Shown in pieces: positions 34,913-43,779 of a DNA stretch of 64,000 nt. Positions within the stretch are counted from its first letter, which is position 1. Each line of letters starts with the position of its first letter. Source of the stretch: Jeotgalibacillus salarius (GTDB taxonomy: Bacteria; Bacillota; Bacilli; Bacillales; Jeotgalibacillaceae); the NCBI RefSeq assembly GCF_004405125.1, contig NZ_SORX01000008.1, positions 30,958 to 94,957 of the forward strand, written 5' to 3'. A program made the position numbers and the translations under genes. Below the pieces are notes generated by a model. The model did not search any database, had not been told where the DNA came from, and saw only the letters and a program-made list of their open reading frames with translations.

Positions 34913-35363
34913 GCTGATCCTCCGTTTGTTTCTCAATGTATTTTTTCAATTTTTGTAAATGGAATAACTCTTCTTTTGAAATCATTCTTACAATCATTCC
35001 TTTAAATAAAGACCGGGCAAGGCCCTGCGTCGTAACGGTGCCATCGAATGTCACAAAGGTACTGTTTTCATCCTGCTCCCGAAATGTATATCGGAAGTTT
35101 ATTTTTACCCCGTTCTGTTCACTCGTAACAGCGTACGATTGGTTTTCTACAAGTTCAGTCACAATCAGTTCAGACTGAACTTTCCGCCCGCCCAGATCTC
35201 TGACTTCTTCGTACCGCGTTCCTTTTCCCGGCGGCCCTTCAGTCAGTTTTTTCACACTTTCTACCTGATCCATAATCTCAGGCGACTTTTCCATCTGTAT
35301 TGTTTGTTTAAAAACCGTCTCTAACGGACGATCAATGACCATCGTCTGATTTAAAGCACCCAT
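34893..35363 (-). CDS. SRPBCC-fold protein
   Basis: A 156-residue START/Bet v1-like protein: MVIDRPLETVFKQTIQMEKS at the start, GPPGKGTRYEEVRDLGG, and a C-terminal helix (LFKGMIVRMISKEELFHLQKLKKY). These folds bind hydrophobic ligands; the ligand is unknown. It precedes and overlaps the rRNA methyltransferase gene by 20 bp. Confidence 0.8.
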   Translation of the reverse strand: MGALNQTMVIDRPLETVFKQTIQMEKSPEIMDQVESVKKLTEGPPGKGTRYEEVRDLGGRKVQSELIVTELVENQSYAVTSEQNGVKINFRYTFREQDENSTFVTFDGTVTTQGLARSLFKGMIVRMISKEELFHLQKLKKYIEKQTEDQHDKNID

Positions 35364-35450
35364 TAACTTAAAACCCCCTGTGTACGTTTACTTAATATCA
35401 TTATAACGCGTATCCATTCATAGTGCAGAATGGGGAAGACAGTTGACCTA

Positions 35451-35479
35451 TTGATGCATTATTACATTTTTGTTACAAT
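35451..35479 (+). promoter_or_regulatory. Sigma-A promoter of the GDSL hydrolase gene
   Basis: TTGATG, 17 bp, TACAAT, 47 bp before the start codon. Confidence 0.7.
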
Positions 35480-35526
35480 CATATTTATAAAATGTTACTG
35501 AACGACGAAAGGAATGTATCTGACAG

Positions 35527-36336
35527 ATGAAACATTTAGCCAAATTGTTATTAATCAGCTGTGTGTTCTTTGTCCTCATGGGAATGGTACGAGGCGAATA
35601 CAGATCAAAACAGAGTGCCGTAGCCGAGGAGCTCCACAAACTGAACCCTGCACATAATGATGAACTTTCATATATAGATTTTCTGACGTACCGCGTATTA
35701 AAAAATGGCTCAGCCCGCGTTGCAACACTTGGAAGCAGCGTAACAAAGGGTGTTGGTGCAAGCGTACCTTCAACCACATGGCGCGCAAGACTTCAGAATG
35801 AAATCCGCAGTACTTCAAGACCTTTAAAACACGTCACTATTGCAAACCACGGTCATTCAGGTTATACATCTGAAATGCTTTTACGTCCCGAAGTCATTGA
35901 AAGTGTGTTAAAAAGCAGACCTGATCTGCTCATCCTGGAAACGTCCGTCATTAATAATTACCGCCAAAATGTGCCGTTGGATGTAACAAAAGCTTCATTA
36001 GAAGAACTGTACCGCACATTTACCCAGCAAATCCCCGGGATCGAAATACTGTTTATTTCACCCAACCCGATTTTAAAAACGAACCTCAGTGAATCAGGTT
36101 TGAATGAACTCGGTTTAACGTTTGCAGACTACAACAACTTAACAAAGTCAGTGGCCGCTGAAAACGGATGGCATTATTTTGATACACATGATGCCATTTT
36201 AAATGAAATGACAGAACGCAACATTGCAATCGAAGACATGTTGCATGACAAAATCCATCCAAATGACCTCGGATACGAAATGTGGTTTAACCAGCTTTAT
36301 CAAAATAAAATGACACAGCCGAAATTTGGCGAGTAA
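35527..36336 (+). CDS. Exported SGNH/GDSL hydrolase
   Basis: A 269-residue esterase/lipase-like protein with an N-terminal hydrophobic segment (LAKLLLISCVFFVLMGMV), so it is membrane-anchored or secreted. Block I is VATLGSSVTKGVGAS with the nucleophile Ser in GSS rather than GDS; block III is ETSVINNYR and the catalytic Asp/His are in DKIHPNDLGYEMW. A separate promoter precedes it and a terminator follows. The substrate is unknown. Confidence 0.88.
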   Translation: MKHLAKLLLISCVFFVLMGMVRGEYRSKQSAVAEELHKLNPAHNDELSYIDFLTYRVLKNGSARVATLGSSVTKGVGASVPSTTWRARLQNEIRSTSRPLKHVTIANHGHSGYTSEMLLRPEVIESVLKSRPDLLILETSVINNYRQNVPLDVTKASLEELYRTFTQQIPGIEILFISPNPILKTNLSESGLNELGLTFADYNNLTKSVAAENGWHYFDTHDAILNEMTERNIAIEDMLHDKIHPNDLGYEMWFNQLYQNKMTQPKFGE

Positions 36337-36337
36337 C

Positions 36338-36378
36338 CAAAAAGCATCACTGCCCCATCAGGCAATGATGCTTTTTTC
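36338..36378 (+). terminator. GDSL hydrolase terminator
   Basis: AAAAAGCATCA CTGCCCCATCAGGCAA TGATGCTTTTTT, directly after the stop codon; it also faces the opposing membrane-protein gene. Confidence 0.9.
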
Positions 36379-36389
36379 AGCAGTTATCT

Positions 36390-36701
36390 CTATCCACCGA
36401 AGATCGTTGCGAATATAAACGTAAACAAAATTGGTGCAATCCAGACGATCGGCAAACTGTTCACGAGGAGCATTTTTTTCCAGTTCAATCGGTGATACGA
36501 CATCCAGGAAATCACAATGGCGATCATCAGCACAACCGGATAAGAACCTACCGCATATAGCACCATTCGCCCTGCAAATGAACCGTCCTGCTCAATATTC
36601 ATCAGAGACACACCGTAAAAGGTAAACCAGATCGGCAGAAATAATAAATAAAAAAACTGGCTTCCAAACAACAGCAAAGCCACCTTGGCATTCTTCAACA
36701 A
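36390..36701 (-). CDS. Small three-span membrane protein, unknown
   Basis: A 103-residue protein with three hydrophobic segments (about 8-30, 45-66, 78-98) and a short basic loop (YHRLNWKKM). I do not recognise a family. It is 11 bp behind the MsrAB gene on the same strand and has AGAGGGGGACC upstream, so it may share that transcript. Confidence 0.7.
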   Translation of the reverse strand: MLKNAKVALLLFGSQFFYLLFLPIWFTFYGVSLMNIEQDGSFAGRMVLYAVGSYPVVLMIAIVISWMSYHRLNWKKMLLVNSLPIVWIAPILFTFIFATIFGG

Positions 36702-36712
36702 TAGGTCCCCCT

Positions 36713-37666
36713 CTAATCTTTCCTTAAAGCAAATAATATCATAAAATCACCGTAACCTTCTTCTTCAAGCCGTTCTTTCGGAATAAATCTGAGTGCTGCA
36801 GAGTTAATACAATAGCGCATACCACCCTTTTCTGCCGGTCCATCCTCGAACACATGGCCAAGGTGTGAATCAGCATGACGGCTTCTGATTTCACGACGCG
36901 TATGCTTTGTTGATACGTCCCACTTCTCTTCCACCATTGAATCAGTAATTGGCTTTGTAAACGAAGGCCATCCGCAGCCAGCGTCATACTGATCCCGGGA
37001 TGAAAACAACGGTTCCCCTGAGACAATATCAACATAGATCCCTTCACGATCATTGTCCCAGTATTCATTTTCATAGGGAGGCTCCGTGCCGTTCTCCTGC
37101 GTCACAGCATACTGCATCTCCGTGAGTTTTTCTTTTAAATGTGACCGGTCTTTTGGCCAATACTTGCGCTTAAATTTCTCACGTCCGGACCCCTGTACAT
37201 AAAGCGCATAACGGAAGCCGTTTTTCAAATCAAAGTCCTGGTGGAAATCTTCTGCGGGATAAAAAGGTCCCGCTTCCTTTATCTTTGTTACAATCGGCTG
37301 TTCAAAACGTCCGCTATCTGCAAGCTCATCCCTGGACCTCACTGCCTCAGCTCTCTGCTCCTCCGTAAAAGTAAAAATAATCGAGCGGTACGCAGCGCCA
37401 CGGTCGGAAAACTGACCCTCAGCATCTGTCGGATCAGTCAGAGGCCAATATATATCAATTAAGTCTGAATAAGAGATTCGCTCAGCATCATATTCAATAT
37501 AAACTGCTTCAACATGACCCGTGTCACCGTTTTTAACTCTTGAATAGACAGCGTCTTCTTCCGATCCGCCTGTATAGCCGGACACAACTTTTTCTACCCC
37601 ATCCCGCTCATGCAGCGGTCTGACTAAACACCAGAAGCATCCACCGGCAAACATTGCTTTTTCCAT
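36713..37666 (-). CDS. msrAB: Methionine sulfoxide reductase MsrA-MsrB fusion
   Basis: A 317-residue bifunctional repair enzyme for both epimers of methionine sulfoxide. The MsrA half starts with [11 protein letters not shown], with the catalytic Cys in GCFWC, and VSGYTGG. The MsrB half has [24 protein letters not shown] and the catalytic Cys in [14 protein letters not shown]. The ATG at 37666 is chosen for its distance from AAGGGT; a GTG three codons upstream is possible. The order matches Bacillus and Streptococcus fusions. Confidence 0.93.
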   Translation of the reverse strand: MEKAMFAGGCFWCLVRPLHERDGVEKVVSGYTGGSEEDAVYSRVKNGDTGHVEAVYIEYDAERISYSDLIDIYWPLTDPTDAEGQFSDRGAAYRSIIFTFTEEQRAEAVRSRDELADSGRFEQPIVTKIKEAGPFYPAEDFHQDFDLKNGFRYALYVQGSGREKFKRKYWPKDRSHLKEKLTEMQYAVTQENGTEPPYENEYWDNDREGIYVDIVSGEPLFSSRDQYDAGCGWPSFTKPITDSMVEEKWDVSTKHTRREIRSRHADSHLGHVFEDGPAEKGGMRYCINSAALRFIPKERLEEEGYGDFMILFALRKD

Positions 37667-37682
37667 TCCAGACACACCCTTA

Positions 37683-38471
37683 TCAATTTCCTCGTTGCAT
37701 ATAACTCATCCAGTAGCAGACAACTGCCGCAGCTATGGTTTTTTCACCATGTGACAGCTCATTTCCCACTTTTACAATATCAAGCGCGACTGATTTTTGA
37801 AATTGCGGCTTCATTGCATAATCAAAATAGCCAAATCTGTAGGAAGCAAAAAATCTGCCATCTGTTGTATGTATATCAAAATCACCCGCCATTGATTTTG
37901 TCTTTACTTCACAAAGCAAATCTCCGTCAGCTGTGTAAATAGCACCATTGATTCTCGTCAGCTTTTTATTGTCTTCTTTATAATAACCGGCCGTTTCCCC
38001 GCTGTGACCTCTGATTTCCAATACCGTCTGTTTGTCTTCTTTCCTCTTTTGAAATGCTGCCGCCGGCTCATTGTGAGAGGTAAAAACACCTGCCGTAAAT
38101 GAATAGTACGCGTCCGCTCCTGCAAAAACCATTGAAGATACCTTCTTGATGAATGGTAAGTTTACAATTTTGTACGCTCCGATGTACGCTCCACCTTTGT
38201 TCAATATCGACATTGAAGCAGCCGGACTTCCATTGCGTTCAAAAATCCATTCCGTTTCATCAAGCACTGAACGCCCATCAAGTGCAGCAGCCTTTGATAA
38301 CCATTTCTTTTCTTTTTCTTTTGACCTTATGTAAAAGTAAGGAGACATCCCAATCGCAAATACCGGAAACGCCAGCGCAGCCAATACTTCCACTTCAAAA
38401 TAAAACATTCCCGCCATTACGACTCCGATAAACACGAGACCCGCAGCCAACGCAGTATTTTCTTTTTTCAC
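37683..38471 (-). CDS. Membrane-anchored protein, possible tubby-like fold
   Basis: A 262-residue protein with two hydrophobic segments near the N-terminus ([20 protein letters not shown] and [19 protein letters not shown]) and a soluble beta-rich part with repeats such as [18 protein letters not shown]. This suggests a tubby C-terminal or scramblase-like barrel; I hold that loosely. The GTG at 38471 lies behind AAAGAGGTG; a TTG at 38528 lacks a ribosome site. It lies just upstream of msrAB. Confidence 0.6.
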   Translation of the reverse strand: MKKENTALAAGLVFIGVVMAGMFYFEVEVLAALAFPVFAIGMSPYFYIRSKEKEKKWLSKAAALDGRSVLDETEWIFERNGSPAASMSILNKGGAYIGAYKIVNLPFIKKVSSMVFAGADAYYSFTAGVFTSHNEPAAAFQKRKEDKQTVLEIRGHSGETAGYYKEDNKKLTRINGAIYTADGDLLCEVKTKSMAGDFDIHTTDGRFFASYRFGYFDYAMKPQFQKSVALDIVKVGNELSHGEKTIAAAVVCYWMSYMQRGN

Positions 38472-38599
38472 CACACCCACCTCTTTCTCTCTACCATTTA
38501 ATACGTTTAATGCAGGAAATTGTTTCAAAAATTATCCCAGACTGACAGAGCACTCATTGAGCAATTTCTGCCGGGCAGGCAGCAGCGTTCTACCCTGGA

Positions 38600-38710
38600 A
38601 CTTGTCGTCGTCCACGCATGGGTGGTAGCGATTCACCCTATCACTCGTAGCAATCAGCGCTCGGGCGGTAGCGATTCACTCCCGTACTTGTAGCAATCAC
38701 TACTCAAGAG
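38600..38710. repeat. 21-22 nt period array with GTAGC core
   Basis: GTAGC cores begin at 38625, 38647, 38668 and 38690 (spacing 22, 21, 22), alternating GGTAGCGATTCAC and GTAGCAATCA. This is the same core as at 15922-16080 and 33630-33728 read on the other strand. No ORF. Confidence 0.78.
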
Positions 38711-38771
38711 CATCCTATTCTCCCCACATGTTGCAGTGGTGGTCAAGATGGTGTTTTATAATAAAAAAGGC

Positions 38772-38806
38772 AAAAGAAAAACTCCCTAATGCAAGACAGG
38801 GAGTCA
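38772..38806 (-). terminator. Terminator of the receiver gene
   Basis: On the minus strand ACTCCCT / AGGGAGT around a 10-nt loop, followed by TTTTTCTTTT. Confidence 0.85.
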
Positions 38807-38810
38807 TTTG

Positions 38811-39185
38811 TTATTTATTGTTCATTCTATTTTTTAAATGTTGTGTTAAAGTGGTTCTTAGCATTTCCGACGTCAACGGTAACACATCTCCAGTTGTTTT
38901 CCGTCCTTCTCTTGCCAACTGTAATCCTCTAGTTGTATCTTCAAGATGCCACAGATAGACAATCGGACATTTGGAATACTCTCTGATTTGACGATACCAA
39001 TAATAGCCGTCGAAAAAAGGAAGTTTCACATCCAAGAGCACCAGGTCTGGCTTTTCTTCGATAAAATGCTCTATAATCCGTTCAAAATCTGTAACCGGTA
39101 TGGATTGATACCCCAGGTCTGAAACCTGTTCCGAGAGATCCAGGCGAAGATCAGCGTTATCCTCAATAATCATGATTCGCTGCAT
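38811..39185 (-). CDS. Stand-alone receiver domain, BceR-like, decayed
   Basis: A 124-residue response-regulator receiver without an output domain. The acidic pocket is IIEDNADL and the phosphoacceptor is in LVLLDVKLPFFDGYYW. The sequence resembles the receiver of BceR-type regulators of peptide-antibiotic ABC pumps, which are about 230 residues long. The Ser/Thr and Lys switch positions are altered (IVYLWHLED, REGRKTTGD). It ends with its own terminator and no kinase or ABC pump is nearby. It may be a truncated remnant or a phosphate sink. Confidence 0.75.
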   Translation of the reverse strand: MQRIMIIEDNADLRLDLSEQVSDLGYQSIPVTDFERIIEHFIEEKPDLVLLDVKLPFFDGYYWYRQIREYSKCPIVYLWHLEDTTRGLQLAREGRKTTGDVLPLTSEMLRTTLTQHLKNRMNNK

Positions 39186-39371
39186 ACTGATGACCTCCTA
39201 ACTACTTCATTCCATAAGCAAACGGTCACTTGTACAATATATTTTAATATGAAAAAAATACGCTCCTTACATCACAAAATCCTGCGATCAGATGTTCTTA
39301 TCTTTTCACACTTTAGTGTTTTTGTCAAAGGCTGTCAATCAAACGCCCTGTTTACCTTCTATTTAAAGTCT

Positions 39372-39743
39372 TTAAACGTGATACTCCAAAAATTCTAATT
39401 TATTCCCGAAAGGATCCCTTACAAAAAATCGGGTTCTTCCTTCAATCGGCTCTTCTTCAAAAATAGAAACACTTTCTTCTGACAGACGGGTCCTCAATTC
39501 GTCAACATGTTTCACGACGAAAGCAGGATGCGCTTTTTTCGGCGGTGTATAATTCTCTTCCCGGCCAATATGAATTTCCTGGTTCCCGCATATAAACCAG
39601 CATCCGCCGTTTCCACGAAGGTTAACAGGCTTTGGCATCTCTTTCAACCCTAAAAGACCGGAGTAGAATCGGCGCGCTTCATCTTCACTTCCGGCAGGTG
39701 CAGTCAGCTGTATATGGTCAATGCCTTCAAACAGAAAGCTCAT
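39372..39743 (-). CDS. VOC-family protein (glyoxalase-like)
   Basis: A 123-residue vicinal-oxygen-chelate fold: FEGIDHIQLTAPAGSEDEARRFYSGLLGL at the start (metal His in DHIQL), HIGREENYTPPKKAHPAFVV in the middle and FFVRDPFGNKLEFLEY at the end with the conserved Glu. Members include glyoxalases and fosfomycin-type resistance proteins; the reaction is not known. It overlaps the upstream gene by one base (TAATG), so they are coupled. Confidence 0.88.
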   Translation of the reverse strand: MSFLFEGIDHIQLTAPAGSEDEARRFYSGLLGLKEMPKPVNLRGNGGCWFICGNQEIHIGREENYTPPKKAHPAFVVKHVDELRTRLSEESVSIFEEEPIEGRTRFFVRDPFGNKLEFLEYHV

Positions 39744-40003
39744 TATTTCATCTCCTTTATTTTTTCTTCAACCTGTCTGATAAAAGTCAGCGGATTTTCT
39801 CTCACTTTATAGGGAAATAACCCTTTCGTTGTATGAACATATAGCAGTCCAAAACTTTTTATGCTTTCTTTATAGGAAAGGTCCAGAATTTCATTAAGGT
39901 GAAATTCATTTGAAGCATCCGTGAGTTTTTGAGGGTACAGGTGCAAATAGCTTTCATGTTCAATGATATGCTGCTCTTCCCACTCAATTTTGCGCGTAAT
40001 CAT
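39743..40003 (-). CDS. Small unknown protein coupled to VOC gene
   Basis: An 86-residue protein with mixed charge and a possible PH-like beta pattern (NEILDLSYKESIKSFGLLYVHTTKGLFPY). I do not recognise it. The stop codon overlaps the ATG of the VOC gene by one base, which supports a two-gene operon. The ribosome site is weak (CGCAGGCG). Confidence 0.6.
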   Translation of the reverse strand: MITRKIEWEEQHIIEHESYLHLYPQKLTDASNEFHLNEILDLSYKESIKSFGLLYVHTTKGLFPYKVRENPLTFIRQVEEKIKEMK

Positions 40004-40206
40004 AATATACGCCTGCGACGCAATGTGACTGATACTGATCCCCTCCTCTGATACAAATTCTTCTCTCTATCCTAACCAATTTTAAGCCGGAAAGATATTG
40101 ACAAGTCTTATAATCCGTCACCTTCAACTCTTTCCATTCAGCTGCTAAAACCGTTTGATGAATGTGCAGGATTAGAGCGCTGAAACTTTCCTTATAATTA
40201 AAATTA

Positions 40207-40398
40207 GCTATGTTAAAGACCAATGTTGTTTTGGTACAGCTGTTGATTGCAGCGGAAGGGGGACGACTCCAGCAGGAGAAGCGTGACAGGTGAGACCCCG
40301 CAGGCGAAGCCGAGGAGACTAGGGTTGCGCCATAAAACGGCGCACCTGCGGAAAGCGTTCTCCCTAGAGCGGAAATCAACAGCCACCTTTAACAGAGC
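40207..40398. mobile_element. MITE with imperfect terminal inverted repeats upstream of argC
   Basis: CTATGTTAAAG at 40208-40218 and CTTTAACAGAG at 40387-40397 are inverted ends with one mismatch. Its reverse complement aligns with 25318-25440 (GCTGTTGATTTCCGCT, CAGCTGTACCAAAACAAC) and adds the central GAGACCCCGCAGGCGAAGC block of the other family members. No ORF of its own. Confidence 0.8.
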
Positions 40399-40468
40399 CA
40401 AAAAATTAAAACAGATGATGTTTTTCATCATTTTATCAAAAAAAGTTTTCTTACTACTCCTATCTATA

Positions 40469-40483
40469 TTGTAAGCGCTACCA
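40469..40483. promoter_or_regulatory. Possible cre (CcpA) site
   Basis: TTGTAAGCGCTACCA fits WTGNAANCGNWNNCW and lies 36 bp before the argC -35 element. Single short match, so low certainty. Confidence 0.4.
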
Positions 40484-40518
40484 TATTCTGAATTGATAAA
40501 CATTTTATAAAAATACGG

Positions 40519-40547
40519 TTGATTTTATTTTTATACATACCTATAAT
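40519..40547 (+). promoter_or_regulatory. argC promoter
   Basis: TTGATT, 17 bp, TATAAT, 32 bp before the start codon. AT-rich sequence upstream (CTGAATTGATAAACATTT) may hold an arginine-repressor site. Confidence 0.8.
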
Positions 40548-40578
40548 ATGCCTAACATATTTTTTTGGAGTGATGGAT

Positions 40579-41610
40579 GTGAAAGTTGGAATTATAGGTG
40601 CAACCGGTTATGGCGGTCTTGAGCTCATCAGGCTTTTACATCGTCACAGCGGAATTTCCTCAATCGACCTTTTTACTTCGTCTGATGAAGGAGAGCTGTT
40701 TTCTCATAAATATTCATATTTAATGAATATTTATGATACACCTCTACATAAAATCAGAATCGAACATTTAGCAAAACTGGATGTTATCTTCACGAGTACT
40801 CCAAGCGGTGTAACAAGCAGACTGCTTCCCCCGCTGATCGGAAAAGGACCAAGGATCATTGATCTGTCAGGTGATTATCGTTTATCAGCCCAGGATTATA
40901 GTGAGTGGTACGGGAAAGAGCCTGCACCTGAAACCTCTTTACGGAAATCAGTATATGGTCTGACTGAATGGAATCGTGAAGCTGTAAAAGATGCTGTCAT
41001 GGTTGCAAATCCGGGATGTTATCCGACTGCTGTGCTGCTCAGCCTGCTTCCTGCAGTTAAAAATGGATTGATTGATACAGACAGTCTCATTATTGACGCA
41101 AAAAGTGGTGTCTCAGGCGCCGGAAACAAACCGAATCAGATGACACATTTCAGCGAAACGAATGAAAGCTTATCTATATATAAAGTAAATAAACATCAGC
41201 ACATACCGGAAATCGAAACCGGACTTGCTCAATTTGCGGAGAAAACGCGACCCATCACCTTCAGCACCCACCTCGTGCCGATGACGCGGGGAATTTTGGC
41301 AGCTGCCTATGCACCGCTTGCTGACGGCGTATCCAAAAAGCAGTTGCAGGAATGTTACCAGGACACTTATTCGGACGAAACTTTTGTACGAGTGATGCCA
41401 GATGGACCAAAATTCAGTACGAATCAGGTATACGGCTCAAATTACTGCGACCTCCAGCTGCACGTAGATCCGAGGACAAATCGGGCGACAATCGTTTCCG
41501 TCATCGATAACCTCGTCAAAGGCGCAGCAGGTCAGGCGATACAGAACATGAACGTTCAATTTGGGTTTAAGGAAACTGAAGGGCTGGATCTGGTCCCTTC
41601 GTATATTTAA
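40579..41610 (+). CDS. argC: N-acetyl-gamma-glutamyl-phosphate reductase
   Basis: A 343-residue NADPH-dependent enzyme of arginine synthesis. It shows VGIIGATGYGGLELIRLL at the N-terminus, the catalytic Cys in VANPGCYPTA and the His region in STHLVPMTRGI. The GTG at 40579 is 8 nt behind TTGGAG; the ATG two codons earlier is only 2 nt from it, so the GTG is preferred and gives the usual length. It is first in the arg cluster and contains an internal operator-like palindrome. Confidence 0.95.
   Translation: MKVGIIGATGYGGLELIRLLHRHSGISSIDLFTSSDEGELFSHKYSYLMNIYDTPLHKIRIEHLAKLDVIFTSTPSGVTSRLLPPLIGKGPRIIDLSGDYRLSAQDYSEWYGKEPAPETSLRKSVYGLTEWNREAVKDAVMVANPGCYPTAVLLSLLPAVKNGLIDTDSLIIDAKSGVSGAGNKPNQMTHFSETNESLSIYKVNKHQHIPEIETGLAQFAEKTRPITFSTHLVPMTRGILAAAYAPLADGVSKKQLQECYQDTYSDETFVRVMPDGPKFSTNQVYGSNYCDLQLHVDPRTNRATIVSVIDNLVKGAAGQAIQNMNVQFGFKETEGLDLVPSYI
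40704..40736. promoter_or_regulatory. Arginine-repressor (ArgR/AhrC) operator inside argC
   Basis: TCATAAATATTCAT and its exact complement ATGAATATTTATGA flank a 5-bp centre, about 125 bp into the coding sequence. In Bacillus subtilis a second AhrC operator also lies within argC, so the position is expected. Confidence 0.8.
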
Positions 41611-41634
41611 TTGTAAATCAAATTCGTCATCCAA

Positions 41635-41778
41635 AAACCGCTTCACCTTTCCGTGAAGGACTTCGCTTTCTGCGGACGAACGCTCAGGCCAGGTCAGAAA
41701 ACCGCTGCCCTGCGGGGTCTTTCCCGATCGTTTTTCCGCCGGAGTCTTCGTCCTCCACTCCAAGGTTCAGCTCAGATT
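41635..41778. repeat. MITE-like repeat between argC and argJ
   Basis: Begins CCGCTTCACC, carries GCTGCCCTGCGGGGTCTTTC in the centre and ends GTCCTCCACTCCAAGG. Outer arms CTTCACCTTTCCGTGAAGGA pair imperfectly with the right end. It lies within what should be one operon. Confidence 0.7.
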
Positions 41779-41816
41779 AGCTCAAGTCATAAAAAGCATT
41801 TTCAGGGAGGACTATT

Positions 41817-43043
41817 ATGACCACAGTATATCCATCCATCAAAAAGATTTCGGGTAACAATATTGCATCGCCAATTGGATTTAAAGCTGCAGGTCTTCAC
41901 TGCGGTATTAAACATAAAAAGAACGATCTCGCACTTTTAGTGAGTGACGTGCCTGCGAATGCGGCAGGCGTATATACGACGAACGCGGTTCAGGCTGCAC
42001 CTTTAAAAGTAACGAAAGAGGCACTTGCAGTAGAACAGAAAATGCAGGCAATCATCGTGAATTCAGGAAATGCCAATGCGTGTACCGGAAAACAGGGGTA
42101 TGTGGACGCGCAGACGATGCAGCATTTAACGGCGAACCTGCTGAACATTGAATCTCATTTAGTTGGCGTGGCCTCTACTGGCGTCATTGGCGAAAAACTG
42201 CCGATGGACCGTCTGAAATACGGCATTCCAAAACTTGAACCAATCGCCGGTCTAAAGGGATCTATTGATTTTTCACAATCAATACTAACGACAGATACAG
42301 TGTCAAAAAACACTGCTTACAAGGTCGAAATTGACGGTAAAACAGTTACAGTTGCCGGTACTGCAAAAGGGTCAGGAATGATTCACCCGAATATGGCGAC
42401 GATGCTTGGCTTTATTTCAACAGATGCAGCGATCGAATCTGATCATTTACACAGTGCGCTGAAATCGGTTGTGGATCGCTCATTCAACTCGATAACAGTG
42501 GACGGTGATACGTCGACGAATGATATGGTACTGGTTATGGCAAATGGACTGGCAGAAAATCAGACGCTCACACCATCCCACCCAGACTGGAAAGTATTTG
42601 TTCAAACACTCCTCCACGTCTGCGAGGATCTTGGCAAAATGATTGCAAAAGACGGTGAAGGTGCGACTAAGCTGATTGAAGTTGAAGTAAACGGCGCCAA
42701 GAACGATGCTGAAGCACGCAAAATTGCTAAAACAGTTGTTGGTTCACCATTAGTGAAAACAGCAGCGTTCGGCTGTGATGCGAACTGGGGACGTATTCTT
42801 GCTGCAGTAGGCTACAGCGGCATGACGATTGATCCAAATGAAATTGAAATTCTGATTGGCAAAACCCCTGTTGTCCGTGACGGAGAACCACTTTCATTTT
42901 CTGAAGATGAGCTGACAGAGTACTTGAAACAGCCTGAAATCAAATTGAAAGTCAATGTAAATCAGGGTGACGGAAAAGGACTTGCATGGGGGTGTGACCT
43001 GACCTATGACTATGTACAGATCAACGCAAGCTACAGAACCTGA
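41817..43043 (+). CDS. argJ: Ornithine acetyltransferase / N-acetylglutamate synthase
   Basis: A 408-residue enzyme that recycles the acetyl group between N-acetylornithine and glutamate. The self-cleavage site is in AKGSGMIHPNMATMLGF, with Thr as N-terminal nucleophile of the beta chain; TGVIGEKLPMD and DGDTSTNDMVL are further motifs. AGGGAGG lies before the ATG. It overlaps argB by 38 bp. Confidence 0.95.
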   Translation: MTTVYPSIKKISGNNIASPIGFKAAGLHCGIKHKKNDLALLVSDVPANAAGVYTTNAVQAAPLKVTKEALAVEQKMQAIIVNSGNANACTGKQGYVDAQTMQHLTANLLNIESHLVGVASTGVIGEKLPMDRLKYGIPKLEPIAGLKGSIDFSQSILTTDTVSKNTAYKVEIDGKTVTVAGTAKGSGMIHPNMATMLGFISTDAAIESDHLHSALKSVVDRSFNSITVDGDTSTNDMVLVMANGLAENQTLTPSHPDWKVFVQTLLHVCEDLGKMIAKDGEGATKLIEVEVNGAKNDAEARKIAKTVVGSPLVKTAAFGCDANWGRILAAVGYSGMTIDPNEIEILIGKTPVVRDGEPLSFSEDELTEYLKQPEIKLKVNVNQGDGKGLAWGCDLTYDYVQINASYRT

Positions 43044-43779
43044 TACAATCGTCATCAAGCTTGGCGGCAGTTTATTAGAACGGTTGACGCCTGAATTTTT
43101 CAAAGGCATACACCAAATGATCCACAAGGGTAAACGGATCATCATCGTTCACGGAGGCGGTCCCGCCATTAACCGCTCACTTCGTCAGGCTCAGATTGAA
43201 ACGCCTGTGATAAACGGGTTGCGCGTAACACCTGAGAATGCGATCAGTCTTGTTCAGACAACACTGATCGGCTCAGTCAATCCCTGGATCGTTCACCAAA
43301 TCGAACAGGCAGACATTCAGGCAGTTGGTCTGAACGGTTTTGATGGCGGTTTAATAAAAGCATCTTTTCTGGATAAAGAGGTGTACGGTTTTGTCGGAAA
43401 AATTGATGACATTAACCCCTCTCTCATTTACATGCTTGATGGTGCTGTGCCAGTCATTTCATGTATCGGCAGAACGGCCGATGGTCAGGCGTTGAACATA
43501 AACGCAGATACAGCTGCTGAAAAAATCGCAGCAGCAATCCATGCTGATGAACTGCTTTTTGTCACTGATACACCGGGTATTAAAGTAAACGGTGAAACTG
43601 TTCTCATGACTCATCCTGATGAAATTAACGGATGGATTGAAGACGGAACGATATATGGCGGCATGATCCCTAAAGTACAGGCTGCTGCCGGATGTCTGAA
43701 AGCTGACATTCCGGCAGTGCGGATTGTCAATGAAATGCTGGAAGGAACGACTATTTTAAAGGAGGTGGCTGTGCAATGA
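43006..43779 (+). CDS. argB: N-acetylglutamate kinase
   Basis: A 257-residue amino-acid kinase: IVIKLGGSLLE, IIIVHGGGPAINR, VNGLNGFDGG-type glycine loop, LNINADTAAEKIAAA and the C-terminal YGGMIPKVQAA. The usual start is ATG at 43006, inside argJ; an ATG two codons later is an alternative. GGGGGTGTGACC lies upstream. It overlaps argD by ATGA. Confidence 0.94.
   Translation: MTMYRSTQATEPDTIVIKLGGSLLERLTPEFFKGIHQMIHKGKRIIIVHGGGPAINRSLRQAQIETPVINGLRVTPENAISLVQTTLIGSVNPWIVHQIEQADIQAVGLNGFDGGLIKASFLDKEVYGFVGKIDDINPSLIYMLDGAVPVISCIGRTADGQALNINADTAAEKIAAAIHADELLFVTDTPGIKVNGETVLMTHPDEINGWIEDGTIYGGMIPKVQAAAGCLKADIPAVRIVNEMLEGTTILKEVAVQ

Noticed and set aside
38811..39185. Pseudogene call for the receiver domain
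   Set aside because: The ORF is intact with its own terminator; truncation relative to BceR is inferred from family only, so it is kept as CDS.
39984..40379. 131-codon ORF on the minus strand
   Set aside because: Mostly runs through the MITE at 40207-40398; open by chance.
40207..40398. Insertion sequence with transposase
   Set aside because: Under 200 bp and without coding capacity; only MITE-type is supported.
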